Assembly: GCA_039819065.1 (NCBI GenBank)
Contig: JBCBSS010000016.1
Coordinates: 1 to 64,000 of the forward strand
Length of the DNA: 64,000 nt
From: JBCBSS01 sp039819065
GTDB lineage: Bacteria; Bacteroidota; Bacteroidia; Cytophagales; Cyclobacteriaceae
Reading direction: 5' to 3'
A program made the translations under genes and the position numbers. Shown one piece after another: positions 63,369-64,000 of this stretch. Under the pieces are notes generated by a model. It ran no database searches. It was not told the origin of the DNA and worked only from the letters and a program-made list of their open reading frames with translations. Position 1 is the stretch's first letter, and each line of letters begins with the position of its first letter.

Positions 63369-64000
63369 TTATGAAGCCGTCAATTCACCTTTGATAAAAG
63401 CTTCGATGTGTGTTGCAATCTCCTCACCACTATCTTCCTGAAGAAAGTGTCCTGCATTCCTGATAGTAATCTTCGGTTGGTCACTGGTGGTTGGTATTAG
63501 CTTTCTAAAGAAATGAACCGCTCCACCCATAATAGGGTCTTTATCTGAGAACATAACCAGTGCAGGTTTATTCCATTTACTCAATACATCCCTTGCCTTC
63601 TTCATCTCAACTACACCAGGATCATCAGATTTCATCGGCACCAACATAGGAAAGGCCTTAGTGCCGGCTTTGTACTTTCCGCTTGGGAATGGCGCCTTGT
63701 ATGCATCTAGCACGGATTGCTTTTTACTTTCACGCTTGTAGCTACCCATTTTCATGATAAAGCCAATCGGAAGGTTGGGGTGCAACCGCGCAAAAGTCCT
63801 CCAAACTTTAAATGCCAAGGGCATAGGCCTATCGCCTATGGGCAAGTAGGTATTCATGATTACCACACGCTTGAATAACTCAGGATATGCTCCCAACACA
63901 CTCAATCCGATGAATCCGCCCCAGTCCTGGACAACCAGGTTGATATCTTTTAATGACAGCTTTTCTATAAAAGCTACTAGTGTATCAAAGTGCAGCCGGA
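63369..64000 (-). CDS. Haloalkane dehalogenase-like alpha/beta hydrolase, 5' end cut by window
   Basis: The frame continues to the window edge (about 210 residues seen, N-terminus missing). The nucleophile motif is VVQDWGGFIGLSVLG with Asp (not Ser), the haloalkane dehalogenase type. The second acid lies in FSDKDPIMGG and the catalytic His in NAGHFLQEDSGEEIATH, both typical of DhaA/LinB-type enzymes. Such enzymes cut carbon-halogen bonds with water; natural substrates in marine Bacteroidota are unknown. The cap region (YLPIGDRPMPLAFKVWRTFA) agrees with the family. Confidence 0.88.
   Translation of the reverse strand, partial: RLHFDTLVAFIEKLSLKDINLVVQDWGGFIGLSVLGAYPELFKRVVIMNTYLPIGDRPMPLAFKVWRTFARLHPNLPIGFIMKMGSYKRESKKQSVLDAYKAPFPSGKYKAGTKAFPMLVPMKSDDPGVVEMKKARDVLSKWNKPALVMFSDKDPIMGGAVHFFRKLIPTTSDQPKITIRNAGHFLQEDSGEEIATHIEAFIKGELTAS

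Noticed and set aside
1..64000. tRNA, rRNA, CRISPR arrays, insertion sequences
   Set aside because: I found no cloverleaf-type sequence with the T-loop signature, no rRNA sequence, no regularly spaced repeats and no transposase.

Overview
The window is a stretch of bacterial chromosome from a member of the Bacteroidota, most likely order Cytophagales (Fulvivirga/Roseivirga/Marivirga-like). The evidence is: Bacteroidota-type promoters (TTTG, 19 bp, TAnnTTTG) in front of many genes and few Shine-Dalgarno sequences; a 412-residue NusA and an IF-2 with a long charged N-terminal region; the rpsU-xer-hpf block; an OmpA protein with PD40 repeats and a regulatory domain, and a lamin-tail protein ending in a gliding/type IX-type module; a GH3-family enzyme; and many lipoproteins and exported proteins with unknown-function domains. 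No rRNA, tRNA, CRISPR array, transposase or prophage is visible.

Left part (1-26.3 kb), mostly on the minus strand and mostly housekeeping. It holds a cut-off lamin-tail surface protein, asd, a THUMP-like methyltransferase, and the rimP-nusA-infB operon with a textbook promoter and a terminator-like hairpin just ahead of rimP. A secreted M28 glutaminyl-cyclase-like enzyme follows. A nucleotide-sugar operon (ugd, UDP-glucuronate decarboxylase, rmlB, rmlA) makes UDP-glucuronate, UDP-xylose and the dTDP-4-keto sugar on the way to rhamnose. Then come acyl-CoA dehydrogenase under a promoter with a 9-bp inverted repeat, rpsU-xer-hpf, GH3, recJ-lptB, a coiled-coil SPOR-like protein, fumC and a YHYH lipoprotein.

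Middle part (26.6-41.5 kb), accessory. A compact secondary-metabolism locus holds a type III polyketide synthase, a methyltransferase, a UbiA prenyltransferase and a FAD oxidoreductase. It resembles the Streptomyces phenolic-lipid (srsABC) logic with a prenyltransferase added. Around it lie a secreted HExxH metalloprotease, a degenerate receiver protein, a retropepsin-like/PDZ protein, a very short FtsX-type permease, a LOG-family enzyme, a 35-residue membrane peptide with its own promoter, a YwqK/MORN repeat protein, a DUF2911 protein and an OmpA/PD40 protein.

Right part (41.6-64 kb). An exported protein carries fourteen WD40 blades and a caspase domain. Next come a DUF4199 protein, an esterase, an RsmI-like methylase, metK, two exported thioredoxin-fold proteins, a 545-bp intergenic region with a tight group of DnaA boxes and AT-rich tracts (possible oriC), a ClC channel, nitronate monooxygenase, a VOC protein and a PAS kinase. 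Beyond these lies an unlisted 55-residue peptide with a double-glycine leader, followed by a TPR sensor kinase that reads as a lipoprotein. A MepA-like membrane peptidase, an HD-fold protein, a huge phosphoesterase/beta-barrel fusion and a haloalkane dehalogenase cut by the window edge complete it.

The strongest leads for something undescribed are the GG-leader peptide/TPR-kinase pair at 55.6-57.8 kb, the type III PKS/UbiA locus at 27.3-31.2 kb, and the DnaA-box cluster at 49.9 kb.
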